A stretch of 7,220 nucleotides of DNA from Candidatus Poribacteria bacterium (GTDB lineage Bacteria > Poribacteria > WGA-4E > WGA-3G). Below the pieces are notes generated by a model. The model worked only from the letters and a program-made list of their open reading frames with translations. It was not told the origin of the DNA and made no database searches. Numbering within the stretch: position 1 is the first letter of the stretch; the number at the start of each line of letters is the position of its first letter. Location: positions 1-7,220 of the forward strand of contig JAPPMR010000788.1 in NCBI GenBank assembly GCA_028818995.1, written 5' to 3'. Position numbers and translations under genes: made by a program. Shown here piece by piece: positions 1-5,202 of the stretch.

Positions 1-1563
1 CGCGTCTAACTGATCCGTACGTCCGCGAACGCTTTCATCCAATTTTGCCATCTCAGCGTTTCCACCAGCATTGTCTGCGATGGGTCCGTAAGCATCAGTA
101 GCAAGCGTAATGCCGAGCGTTGCCAGCATACCAACCGCAGCGATACCGACACCGTAAAGTCCCATCAACGGTTCGCTCGCGCCTCCGGGGAGATAATAAC
201 TAATGGCAACTGCTCCAATAATCGTTATGACAGGAATAGCGGTTGATTCCATGCCAACAGCAACACCTTCAATAATCACCGTTGCCGGGCCGGTCTGTGC
301 CTGCTTCGCGATGGCACGCGTCGGTTTATATTCGTGAGAGGTAAAAATTTCGGTAACTTTGCCGATAACTAATCCAGCGACAAGTCCAGCGATAATTGCA
401 CCCCAAACTTGCCACTTGTTGGGAAGATCAAGATAAATTAGCACCGGGAGTGACACGATAGCGATTCCTAAAGCACTTCCATTGATGCCGAGGTTCAAGG
501 AACTCATCAACTGCTTCATTGACGCTCCCTCTTTTGTGCGCACCATATAGATACCTAAAATAGAGAGAAGTACACCGATACCAGCGATAATCATTGGGGC
601 AGAGAGATACTTTAGCTGAAGAGTAAGGTTATTGTAGTCTTTCGCAGCAACTGCAGCAACACCGAGCGCAGCAGTTGCAAGGATTGAGCCTGCATAAGAT
701 TCATAGAGATCAGCACCCATACCCGCAACATCACCAACGTTATCACCGACGTTATCTGCGATCACAGCAGGGTTTCGCGGATCGTCTTCTGGTATTCCTG
801 CTTCTACTTTTCCCACAAGATCGGCACCAACATCAGCTGCTTTGGTATAAATACCACCACCAACGCGAGCGAACAACGCCTGTGTTGAAGCACCCATGCC
901 GAAACTGAGCATAATCACAGTAATTTGAGGTAGCGGATTTTGACCTAAGAAATCTGCACCTATCCAAGGAATCTTAGGAAAGATGTAATAGAGTATGAGA
1001 AACCATCCTGTAATGTCGAGCAGTGCGAATCCAACAACTATCAATCCCATCACTGCGCCTGCGCGGAACGAAACTCTTAGCCCGGCATTGAGTCCTTGCA
1101 TTGCTGCACTTGTTGTACGTGCCGATGCGTTGGTCGCGGTTTTCATCCCTAAGAAACCACAAAGTCCAGAGAAAAAACCGCCTGTTAGAAATGCAAACGG
1201 GACGACCTGATTTTGGGCTTTAAGGACAAAAGCCATGAAGATAAAAATCAGGCAAAGAACAGCGAAAACAATGCCGACCACTTTATATTGTTGTCTAAGA
1301 TACGCCATCGCACCTTCGCGCACAGATTGTGCGATTTCACGCATTGTGTCATTCCCTTCGTCCTGTTTCATCACAGAGCGATAGAAGTGGAATGCAAAAG
1401 CTAAAGCAATAAGTGAACCTATTGGAGCGATCCACCATATCAGCGGTACAGCAGGGGGAGAGTCTGTTTGGGCAAAAGCCGTGGTGGCTAAATTCAAAAC
1501 GGGTAAGCAGGTTAGAAATACCTTCCAATTTAACCACCGTCTTTTGCAAGTGATTTCACGCAT
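1..1563 (-). CDS. hppA: Membrane-bound ion-translocating pyrophosphatase, N-terminal 521 residues (3' end outside window)
   Basis: An integral membrane enzyme that hydrolyses PPi to 2 Pi and pumps H+ and/or Na+ across the membrane. The reading frame is open from the ATG at 1563 to the left edge. Visible signatures are the substrate motif DVGADLVGKVE (residues 244-254), the Asp-rich DNVGDNVGDVAG (270-281), GADLYESY (283-290) and ATDAYGPIADNAGGNAEM (488-505). Many hydrophobic helices lie between them. The YESY and PIADNAGGNAEM forms resemble the K+-dependent subclass, but the diagnostic GNTT(A/K)A segment should follow directly after the last visible residues (TDQLDA) and is cut off. H+ versus Na+ specificity cannot be read safely. 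The N-terminus carries a signal-peptide-like stretch (about residues 14-31, ending ATTAFA) before the first canonical helix. The start is supported by GAGAGG at 1570-1575, six bases upstream. The gene lies 21 nt after folC and is probably the third gene of the glyA-folC-hppA operon. The family is usually about 650-750 residues, so roughly a quarter to a third is missing. Confidence 0.97.
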   Translation of the reverse strand, partial: MREITCKRRWLNWKVFLTCLPVLNLATTAFAQTDSPPAVPLIWWIAPIGSLIALAFAFHFYRSVMKQDEGNDTMREIAQSVREGAMAYLRQQYKVVGIVFAVLCLIFIFMAFVLKAQNQVVPFAFLTGGFFSGLCGFLGMKTATNASARTTSAAMQGLNAGLRVSFRAGAVMGLIVVGFALLDITGWFLILYYIFPKIPWIGADFLGQNPLPQITVIMLSFGMGASTQALFARVGGGIYTKAADVGADLVGKVEAGIPEDDPRNPAVIADNVGDNVGDVAGMGADLYESYAGSILATAALGVAAVAAKDYNNLTLQLKYLSAPMIIAGIGVLLSILGIYMVRTKEGASMKQLMSSLNLGINGSALGIAIVSLPVLIYLDLPNKWQVWGAIIAGLVAGLVIGKVTEIFTSHEYKPTRAIAKQAQTGPATVIIEGVAVGMESTAIPVITIIGAVAISYYLPGGASEPLMGLYGVGIAAVGMLATLGITLATDAYGPIADNAGGNAEMAKLDESVRGRTDQLDA

Positions 1564-1584
1564 TAAAAACCTCTCTTTTTATAG

Positions 1585-2943
1585 TTATTCGTAATCCCAA
1601 TTAAAAAATTTGAGTGCTTGTCCAACAAGGTAGATAGAACCTGTCACACAGATCAAATCTGTCGGAGATGCGGACGATAAGCCTTTCGCGATTGCTTTTT
1701 CTGGGGTTGGACATGTTGTGATCTTCGGACATACGTCCGACCAAGCATCTTGTATTGTTTCTGCGGGTAGGACACGCGGATTATCGGAAACTTGTGTTGC
1801 AATCACGTGGTCCGCTGTTTTTGAAATTATTTTGCCAATTGCCGTTAAATCCTTATCTTTCATAATACTAACGATAAAAATCACCTGAACGTAACAAAAA
1901 TTTTCACGAATAGCACGACATAACGCTTCCATTGAAACGGGAGAATGTGCACCATCCAACACAACAAGCGGTGAGGACATAACTTGCTGGATTCGTCCGT
2001 GCCACTGAACGTTCTTGAAGCCAGCATAAACACTGTCTCGCGAAATTTCATATCCTCTCTGTTTTAGACATTCAATTGCTGCGATAGCAGTTGTAGCATT
2101 TACATATTGATGGTGTCCAAGTAGTGGCAACGTAAGTTCCAAATAACACTCAGAATCCGTTTCTGCATCAAATTGTTGTGCTATAGGTATACTGTCAGAA
2201 TTCATAACGAGTTGTGATACTGATATATCAGAATCACGTTCTATAAAATCTTTGACTTTAACAATCGGTGCATTCCGTTCATTCGCAACTTTTTCAATGA
2301 CAGCACGTGCTTCAGGGTGTTGCGGTGCCAGTGCTACAGGACAACCCTGTTTTATAATTTCTGCTTTTTCGCCTGCTATCTCAGTGTGTGTTTCTCCTAA
2401 TATCGCTGTGTGTTCCAAACCAATTGGTGTAATAACAGATGCCATGGGTGAGACAACGTTCGTTGCGTCAAGTCGTCCCCCTAAACCGACTTCAATCACA
2501 GCAAAATCAGTTGCTTTGTCAGCAAAATAGGTAAACGCAAGCGCAGTGTATATTTCAAAAAACGAAACACGTCCGAATTCGGAAACGGAGACGGTTTCAA
2601 TCGCAGGTTTTAGTTTTTCAATGTAGTAAGCGACTTCTGCCTCTGAGATGAGTCTATCATCAATACGGCACCGTTCCCGTGGTGTTATGAGATGTGGTGA
2701 CGTAAATAGACCCGTTTTATAGCCTGCATGTGTTAGCACCGAAGCAATGATCGCAGCGGTAGACCCCTTCCCTTTACTCCCTGCAACATGGATCACTTTT
2801 AATCTATCATGCGGATTTCCAAGCAGGTCTAATAGCTGCGAGATGCGATTCAGGTTATAGAACCGTGCTTGCCGTGAAAAATCCGGACTTCTTTCATAGT
2901 CAATGAATTGCTCAATATAGGCGAGCGCCGATTTGTAGTCCAA
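1585..2943 (-). CDS. folC: Bifunctional folylpolyglutamate synthase / dihydrofolate synthase
   Basis: A cytoplasmic Mur-ligase-family enzyme that adds glutamate to folates (ATP + glutamate + tetrahydrofolyl-(Glu)n) and, in many bacteria, makes dihydrofolate from dihydropteroate. The 452 residues are close to the usual family length. Visible motifs: P-loop GSKGKGS (55-61), TSPHL (81-85), EVGLGGRLDATN (151-162), EHTAILG followed by GEKAEIIK (177-198, containing the lysine usually carbamylated), HHQYVNATTAIAA (277-289), WHGRIQ (314-319), LDGAHSP (329-335, where most homologues have LDGAHNP) and TGSIYLVG (434-441). The start is a TTG at 2943. An in-frame TAA lies six codons upstream, no ATG lies between, and the alignment-like start DYKSALAYIEQF fits the family. 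No clear Shine-Dalgarno precedes it, so translation may be weak or coupled to glyA. It sits 35 nt after glyA, whose product uses polyglutamylated folate. Whether it also has dihydrofolate synthase activity cannot be told from the sequence. Confidence 0.96.
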   Translation of the reverse strand: MDYKSALAYIEQFIDYERSPDFSRQARFYNLNRISQLLDLLGNPHDRLKVIHVAGSKGKGSTAAIIASVLTHAGYKTGLFTSPHLITPRERCRIDDRLISEAEVAYYIEKLKPAIETVSVSEFGRVSFFEIYTALAFTYFADKATDFAVIEVGLGGRLDATNVVSPMASVITPIGLEHTAILGETHTEIAGEKAEIIKQGCPVALAPQHPEARAVIEKVANERNAPIVKVKDFIERDSDISVSQLVMNSDSIPIAQQFDAETDSECYLELTLPLLGHHQYVNATTAIAAIECLKQRGYEISRDSVYAGFKNVQWHGRIQQVMSSPLVVLDGAHSPVSMEALCRAIRENFCYVQVIFIVSIMKDKDLTAIGKIISKTADHVIATQVSDNPRVLPAETIQDAWSDVCPKITTCPTPEKAIAKGLSSASPTDLICVTGSIYLVGQALKFFNWDYE

Positions 2944-2963
2944 ATTCGATATTATCGGTTACA

Positions 2964-2978
2964 GCACACGAAATGTGC
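2964..2978 (-). other. Small hairpin in the glyA-folC gap
   Basis: On the minus strand GCACA-TTTCG-TGTGC forms a perfect 5-bp stem with a 5-nt loop, starting immediately after the glyA TAG stop. No U-run follows, so it is not a standard terminator. It could mark the 3' end of glyA or modulate folC translation, but the stem is short and may be chance. Confidence 0.3.
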
Positions 2979-4232
2979 CTAATTTAGATATTCATAAATT
3001 GGGAATTGCGCGCAGAATTCTTGAACCTTTTCTCGGATTCGCTGTTTTATAGATGCTTTCTGTCTATTCTCAAGCGTTTCAGTGATAAAATCAGCAATGT
3101 GGAGCATCTCATCTTCTTTCATGCCGCGCGTCGTAACCATCGGCGTGCCAAGCCGAATTCCACTTGTCGTTTTCGGTTTCCTTTTGTCAAACGGAATCGT
3201 GTTTTTATTGACAATAATTCCTGCGTCTTCAAGGTGGTCTGCTGCCTGTCTACCACTTAATTTTTCGTATTTAGTAGTTAAATCTATTAACATTAAATGA
3301 TTTTCTGTGCCACCACTGACCAATCGAAACCCATTTTCCATTAATCTCTCGGCAAGTGCCTTTGCATTTTCTACAATTTGTTCTTGATATGTTTTAAACT
3401 CAGGTTCGCTTGCTTCCTTAAAAGCAACTGCCCTTGCAGCAATCGTATGCAGGAAAGGACCGCCTTGTAAACCGGGAAAAACAGCACGGTCTATTTTGGC
3501 TGCATGTTCTTCCTTACACATTATCATCGCACCACGTGGACCGCGTAAGGTCTTATGTGTTGTTGTGGTAACTACGTCACTATATGGGACAGGGTCGGGA
3601 TGAACACCACCAGCAATGAGACCCGCAATATGCGCTATATCTGCAAGCAAGTATGCCCCAACGGAATCGGCAACCTGCCGCCAAGCAGCGAAGTCAAAGT
3701 GACGCGGATACGCTGTTGCACCGACAACAATAAGTTTTGGACGATGTTGTTCCGCAAGACTCGCGACCGCTTCCATGTCAATTAGTTCAGTTTCAGCATC
3801 CACACCATACGCAACAACATTGTAATAACGACCAGAAAAGTTCACCTTATCCCCATGACTCAGATGCCCACCGTGACTAAGTGACATCGCTAAAATAGTG
3901 TCACCAGGGTCAAGCAGTGCGTGATAGGCTGCCATATTCGCTTGTGTGCCGGCATGCGGTTGGACATTGACGTGCTCAGCATCGAAAAGTGCTTTGGCAC
4001 GATCAATTGCAAGCGATTCCACACCGTCCATAAACTCACAACCGTTATAGTAGCGTTCACCGGGATACCCTTCAGCGTATTTATTTGCTAAGATACTCCC
4101 CTGAATTTCCATAACGGCACGACTGGCGTAGTTCTCTGATGGAATCAACATGAGAGAATTTTGCTGGCGTACCAAGTCGTTGGCGGTAATTTCTACGATT
4201 TGTGGGTCTACCTCTGCCAATAATTTATTCAT
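2979..4232 (-). CDS. glyA: Serine hydroxymethyltransferase
   Basis: A cytoplasmic PLP enzyme interconverting serine + tetrahydrofolate with glycine + 5,10-methylene-tetrahydrofolate, the main source of one-carbon units. Motifs (numbered from a GTG three codons upstream of the chosen start): IPSENYAS (33-40), [13 protein letters not shown] (53-65), [11 protein letters not shown] (92-102), SHGGHLSHG (122-130), the PLP-contacting [12 protein letters not shown] (201-212), the PLP-lysine motif [13 protein letters not shown] (225-237, K230) and GIRLGTP (361-367). I place the start at the ATG at 4232, giving 417 residues, a typical GlyA length. GGTGA on the minus strand at 4238-4242 lies five bases upstream of it and matches the 16S anti-SD. 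A GTG at 4241 is the alternative and gives 420 residues without a clear ribosome site. It is first in the glyA-folC-hppA run, with a promoter and palindromic operators directly upstream. No key residue appears to be missing. Confidence 0.97.
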   Translation of the reverse strand: MNKLLAEVDPQIVEITANDLVRQQNSLMLIPSENYASRAVMEIQGSILANKYAEGYPGERYYNGCEFMDGVESLAIDRAKALFDAEHVNVQPHAGTQANMAAYHALLDPGDTILAMSLSHGGHLSHGDKVNFSGRYYNVVAYGVDAETELIDMEAVASLAEQHRPKLIVVGATAYPRHFDFAAWRQVADSVGAYLLADIAHIAGLIAGGVHPDPVPYSDVVTTTTHKTLRGPRGAMIMCKEEHAAKIDRAVFPGLQGGPFLHTIAARAVAFKEASEPEFKTYQEQIVENAKALAERLMENGFRLVSGGTENHLMLIDLTTKYEKLSGRQAADHLEDAGIIVNKNTIPFDKRKPKTTSGIRLGTPMVTTRGMKEDEMLHIADFITETLENRQKASIKQRIREKVQEFCAQFPIYEYLN

Positions 4233-4277
4233 TCTTTTCACCGTTTTTAACTTGACATGGTGTTGTTTTCATGAAAA

Positions 4278-4309
4278 TGAAATTGTAACACAGATTTGTT
4301 ACAATTTCA
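4278..4309. promoter_or_regulatory. Operator-like inverted repeat, site 1 (over the glyA promoter)
   Basis: TGAAATTGTAAC (4278-4289) and GTTACAATTTCA (4298-4309) are perfect 12-bp arms around an 8-bp centre. The inner 18 bp, GTAACACAGATTTGTTAC (4285-4302), resembles two further palindromes at 4317-4334 and 4350-4367. It overlaps the predicted -10 and most of the -35 of glyA, as expected for a repressor site. The cognate regulator is not in the window and the family is unknown. Confidence 0.55.
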
Positions 4310-4310
4310 A
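4282..4310 (-). promoter_or_regulatory. Probable sigma70-type promoter of glyA-folC-hppA
   Basis: Minus strand TTGAAA (4305-4310), a 17-bp spacer, then TACAAT (4282-4287). Both hexamers differ from consensus at one base and the spacing is ideal. Transcription would start near 4275, giving a leader of about 40 nt before the glyA ATG, too short for a folate or glycine riboswitch. The promoter core lies inside the 12-bp-arm inverted repeat at 4278-4309, so a protein bound there would block RNA polymerase. Predicted from sequence only. Confidence 0.6.
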
Positions 4311-4316
4311 GAAAAG

Positions 4317-4334
4317 TTGACACATCTGTGTCAA
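4317..4334. promoter_or_regulatory. Operator-like palindrome, site 2
   Basis: TTGACACA-TC-TGTGTCAA is a perfect inverted repeat with 8-bp arms and a 2-bp centre. Read on the minus strand it matches site 1 at 13 of 18 positions, sharing ACACAGAT. Its centre is 32 bp from that of site 1. Its left arm is also the -35 hexamer of the rightward promoter at 4317-4345, so binding here would affect that promoter. Confidence 0.5.
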
Positions 4335-4345
4335 CATGTTATATT
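4317..4345 (+). promoter_or_regulatory. Possible divergent rightward promoter
   Basis: TTGACA (4317-4322), 17-bp spacer, TATATT (4340-4345): a perfect -35 and a reasonable -10 at ideal spacing. The start would be near 4352, inside site 3. The next rightward gene begins about 209 nt later and has its own -10-like box, so the target of this promoter is uncertain. The -35 is part of a palindrome, so the match could be a by-product of the operator. Confidence 0.4.
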
Positions 4346-4349
4346 AGTG

Positions 4350-4367
4350 GTAACGGATTTTCGTTAC
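4350..4367. promoter_or_regulatory. Operator-like palindrome, site 3
   Basis: GTAACG-GATTTT-CGTTAC has perfect 6-bp arms. It matches site 1 (GTAACACAGATTTGTTAC) at 13 of 18 positions, including the GTAAC and GTTAC ends. Its centre is 33 bp from that of site 2. It lies at the expected start of the rightward promoter. Being the third member of an evenly spaced set raises confidence that it is functional. Confidence 0.45.
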
Positions 4368-4534
4368 TTCACAAATTTTGCACGTTTCCGACTATTATAA
4401 ATCGCAATGAGTAGATATGGACATGTAAACCGCTGATTTTTCACACTAAAATTTATTTTTAAAAGTGCTATAAATCCTTACTATGACTGCGTTTGCTAGT
4501 GGTTTTTTCTTAACAAAATGGTGTAAAAATATAG
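4368..4534. other. AT-rich intergenic stretch without a gene
   Basis: Between the operator cluster and the promoter of the next gene I see no convincing coding frame. The only small frame with an ATG (near 4408) is nine codons with no ribosome site. Apart from the weak hairpin at 4486-4508 there is no recognisable RNA or repeat. Confidence 0.5.
4486..4508 (+). terminator. Weak terminator-like hairpin
   Basis: ACT-GC (4486-4490) can pair with GC-T-AGT (4495-4500) across a GTTT loop, with one bulged T. A run of six T follows at 4503-4508. The stem is only five base pairs, so this is marginal. If real, it would end a transcript of about 155 nt from the promoter at 4317-4345. Confidence 0.2.
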
Positions 4535-4540
4535 TATAAT
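4535..4540 (+). promoter_or_regulatory. -10 box upstream of the frameshifted gene
   Basis: A perfect TATAAT lies 20 bp before the TTG start at 4561. The best -35 candidate is TTAACA at 4510-4515 with a long 19-bp spacer, so strength is unclear. A transcript starting near 4547 would have only about 14 nt of leader. A purine-rich ribosome site (GGAAGG at 4545-4550; AAGGAG at 4555-4560) lies just before the start. Confidence 0.35.
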
Positions 4541-4560
4541 ATTAGGAAGGAAATAAGGAG

Positions 4561-5078
4561 TTGGAACTACTTTTTGAAAAATCGAAAATTCAGCATTATG
4601 CAGATAAGTATAACGCTGAATATGATAATTGTATAGAATTAATAGTCCCTGAAGTTAAAGATAAAGGCTGCTTAACATTAGACCACCTATTGAAGCTGTC
4701 AGAGTGGAAGATGCAGGGCAAGCGAAACAACCCTAGAGTTGAAAAAACAAAGATGCTACTATTCAAGAAACGACACGTCTTGTATTTATGGCAGAAACTG
4801 ATGAAAAGTTTAAATTCAATCGCCTACAATCTTTACATGGTGTATTGTTACCGATGGCGTCATCAATTTTGCACTGGTTCGATTTCGATGACAAACGCAG
4901 GTATCCTATTTGGGACTGGAGGGCAAGGAAAAGTGTCCAGTTTGATCATAGTAAATATAGGAACTTGTTTGAGCGCTGGCAGGCGTATGTGAAGTTCTGT
5001 CAAAACACAGCGGAAGAAGCTAACGTTGATATGCGAACCTTAGATCGAGCGTTGTGGCAGTATCACGAAGAAGACTAA
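4561..5078 (+). pseudogene. Frameshifted small gene, helix-hairpin-helix-like protein of unknown function
   Basis: Two overlapping frames make one protein. From the TTG at 4561 the first frame reads sensibly up to about 4741 (ending RNNPRVEK). The frame one base back continues with DATIQETTRLVF and MAETDEKF, ending at the TAA at 5076-5078. The join is the A-run 4742-4747: seven A instead of six would restore an uninterrupted 172-residue protein. The original frame stays open to 4992 but turns into unlike sequence (MLLFKKRHVLYLW). From memory, LHGVLLPMASSILHW, RYPIWDWRA and VDMRTLDRALWQYHEED resemble a widespread uncharacterised family whose GVxxPxASxIL segment looks like a helix-hairpin-helix, as in HhH-GPD glycosylases. 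No catalytic residue is proven and no activity is claimed. Alternatives are a sequencing error, transcriptional slippage or true decay. The AAGGAG directly abuts the TTG; the upstream GGAAGG at 4545-4550 is better spaced. Confidence 0.6.
4788..5078 (+). CDS. C-terminal fragment of the frameshifted gene, readable as a 96-residue ORF
   Basis: This is the intact downstream piece of the broken gene at 4561-5078, listed separately because an automatic caller may report it alone. It begins MAETDEKF and holds the conserved-looking part: LHGVLLPMASSILHW (residues 16-30), RYPIWDWRA (38-46) and RTLDRALWQY (83-92). No Shine-Dalgarno precedes the ATG at 4788, and family-like sequence (IQETTRLVF) continues upstream in the same frame, so this ATG is probably an internal methionine and not a true start. 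Confidence 0.4.
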   Translation: MAETDEKFKFNRLQSLHGVLLPMASSILHWFDFDDKRRYPIWDWRARKSVQFDHSKYRNLFERWQAYVKFCQNTAEEANVDMRTLDRALWQYHEED

Positions 5079-5113
5079 TAAATTGAAAAAAGAAAAGTTG
5101 TAAAATTCTACAT

Positions 5114-5162
5114 GTCCGTACCTACTTATTGTGTAATAAATTTCGCAAAAGTAGTTACGGAC
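5114..5162. repeat. Long imperfect inverted repeat between the broken gene and the protease gene
   Basis: GTCCGTACCTACTT (5114-5127) and AAGTAGTTACGGAC (5149-5162) are complementary at 13 of 14 positions around a 21-nt loop. As RNA the stem extends by a G-U and an A-U pair. No T-run follows on either strand, so it is not a standard terminator. It may be an RNA structure, a protein-binding site or the remnant of a small palindromic repeat. It starts 35 nt after the upstream stop and ends 40 nt before the protease ATG. Confidence 0.5.
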
Positions 5163-5202
5163 GTAAAGGGACGAGTTAAATCGCTAAATTAGGTAATATA
5201 AT

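Noticed and set aside
675..1404. Plus-strand open frames of 60-80 codons at 675-908, 995-1210 and 1213-1404
   Set aside because: They lie antisense to hppA, whose conserved motifs fix the real frame; their translations are low-complexity and lack ribosome sites.
2252..3785. Plus-strand frames at 2252-2530, 3006-3260, 3082-3300 and 3555-3785
   Set aside because: All are shadows opposite the strongly recognisable folC and glyA genes.
4232..4280. Riboswitch (glycine or folate) upstream of glyA
   Set aside because: The predicted leader is only about 40 nt and contains no recognisable aptamer core.
4278..4309. Reading the 12-bp-arm repeat as a transcription terminator
   Set aside because: It is AT-rich, lacks a following T-run in either direction and sits exactly on a promoter core, so an operator is the better explanation.
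4278..4367. CRISPR-like array based on the 32-33 bp periodicity
   Set aside because: Only three degenerate palindromic units, no identical repeats and no cas genes; promoter overlap favours operators.
4741..4750. Canonical -1 slippery heptamer (A AAA AAC) driving programmed frameshifting
   Set aside because: The heptamer letters are present at 4742-4748 but out of phase: zero-frame codons are GAA AAA ACA, so tandem slippage of the standard type does not fit. Simple slippage on the A-run remains possible.
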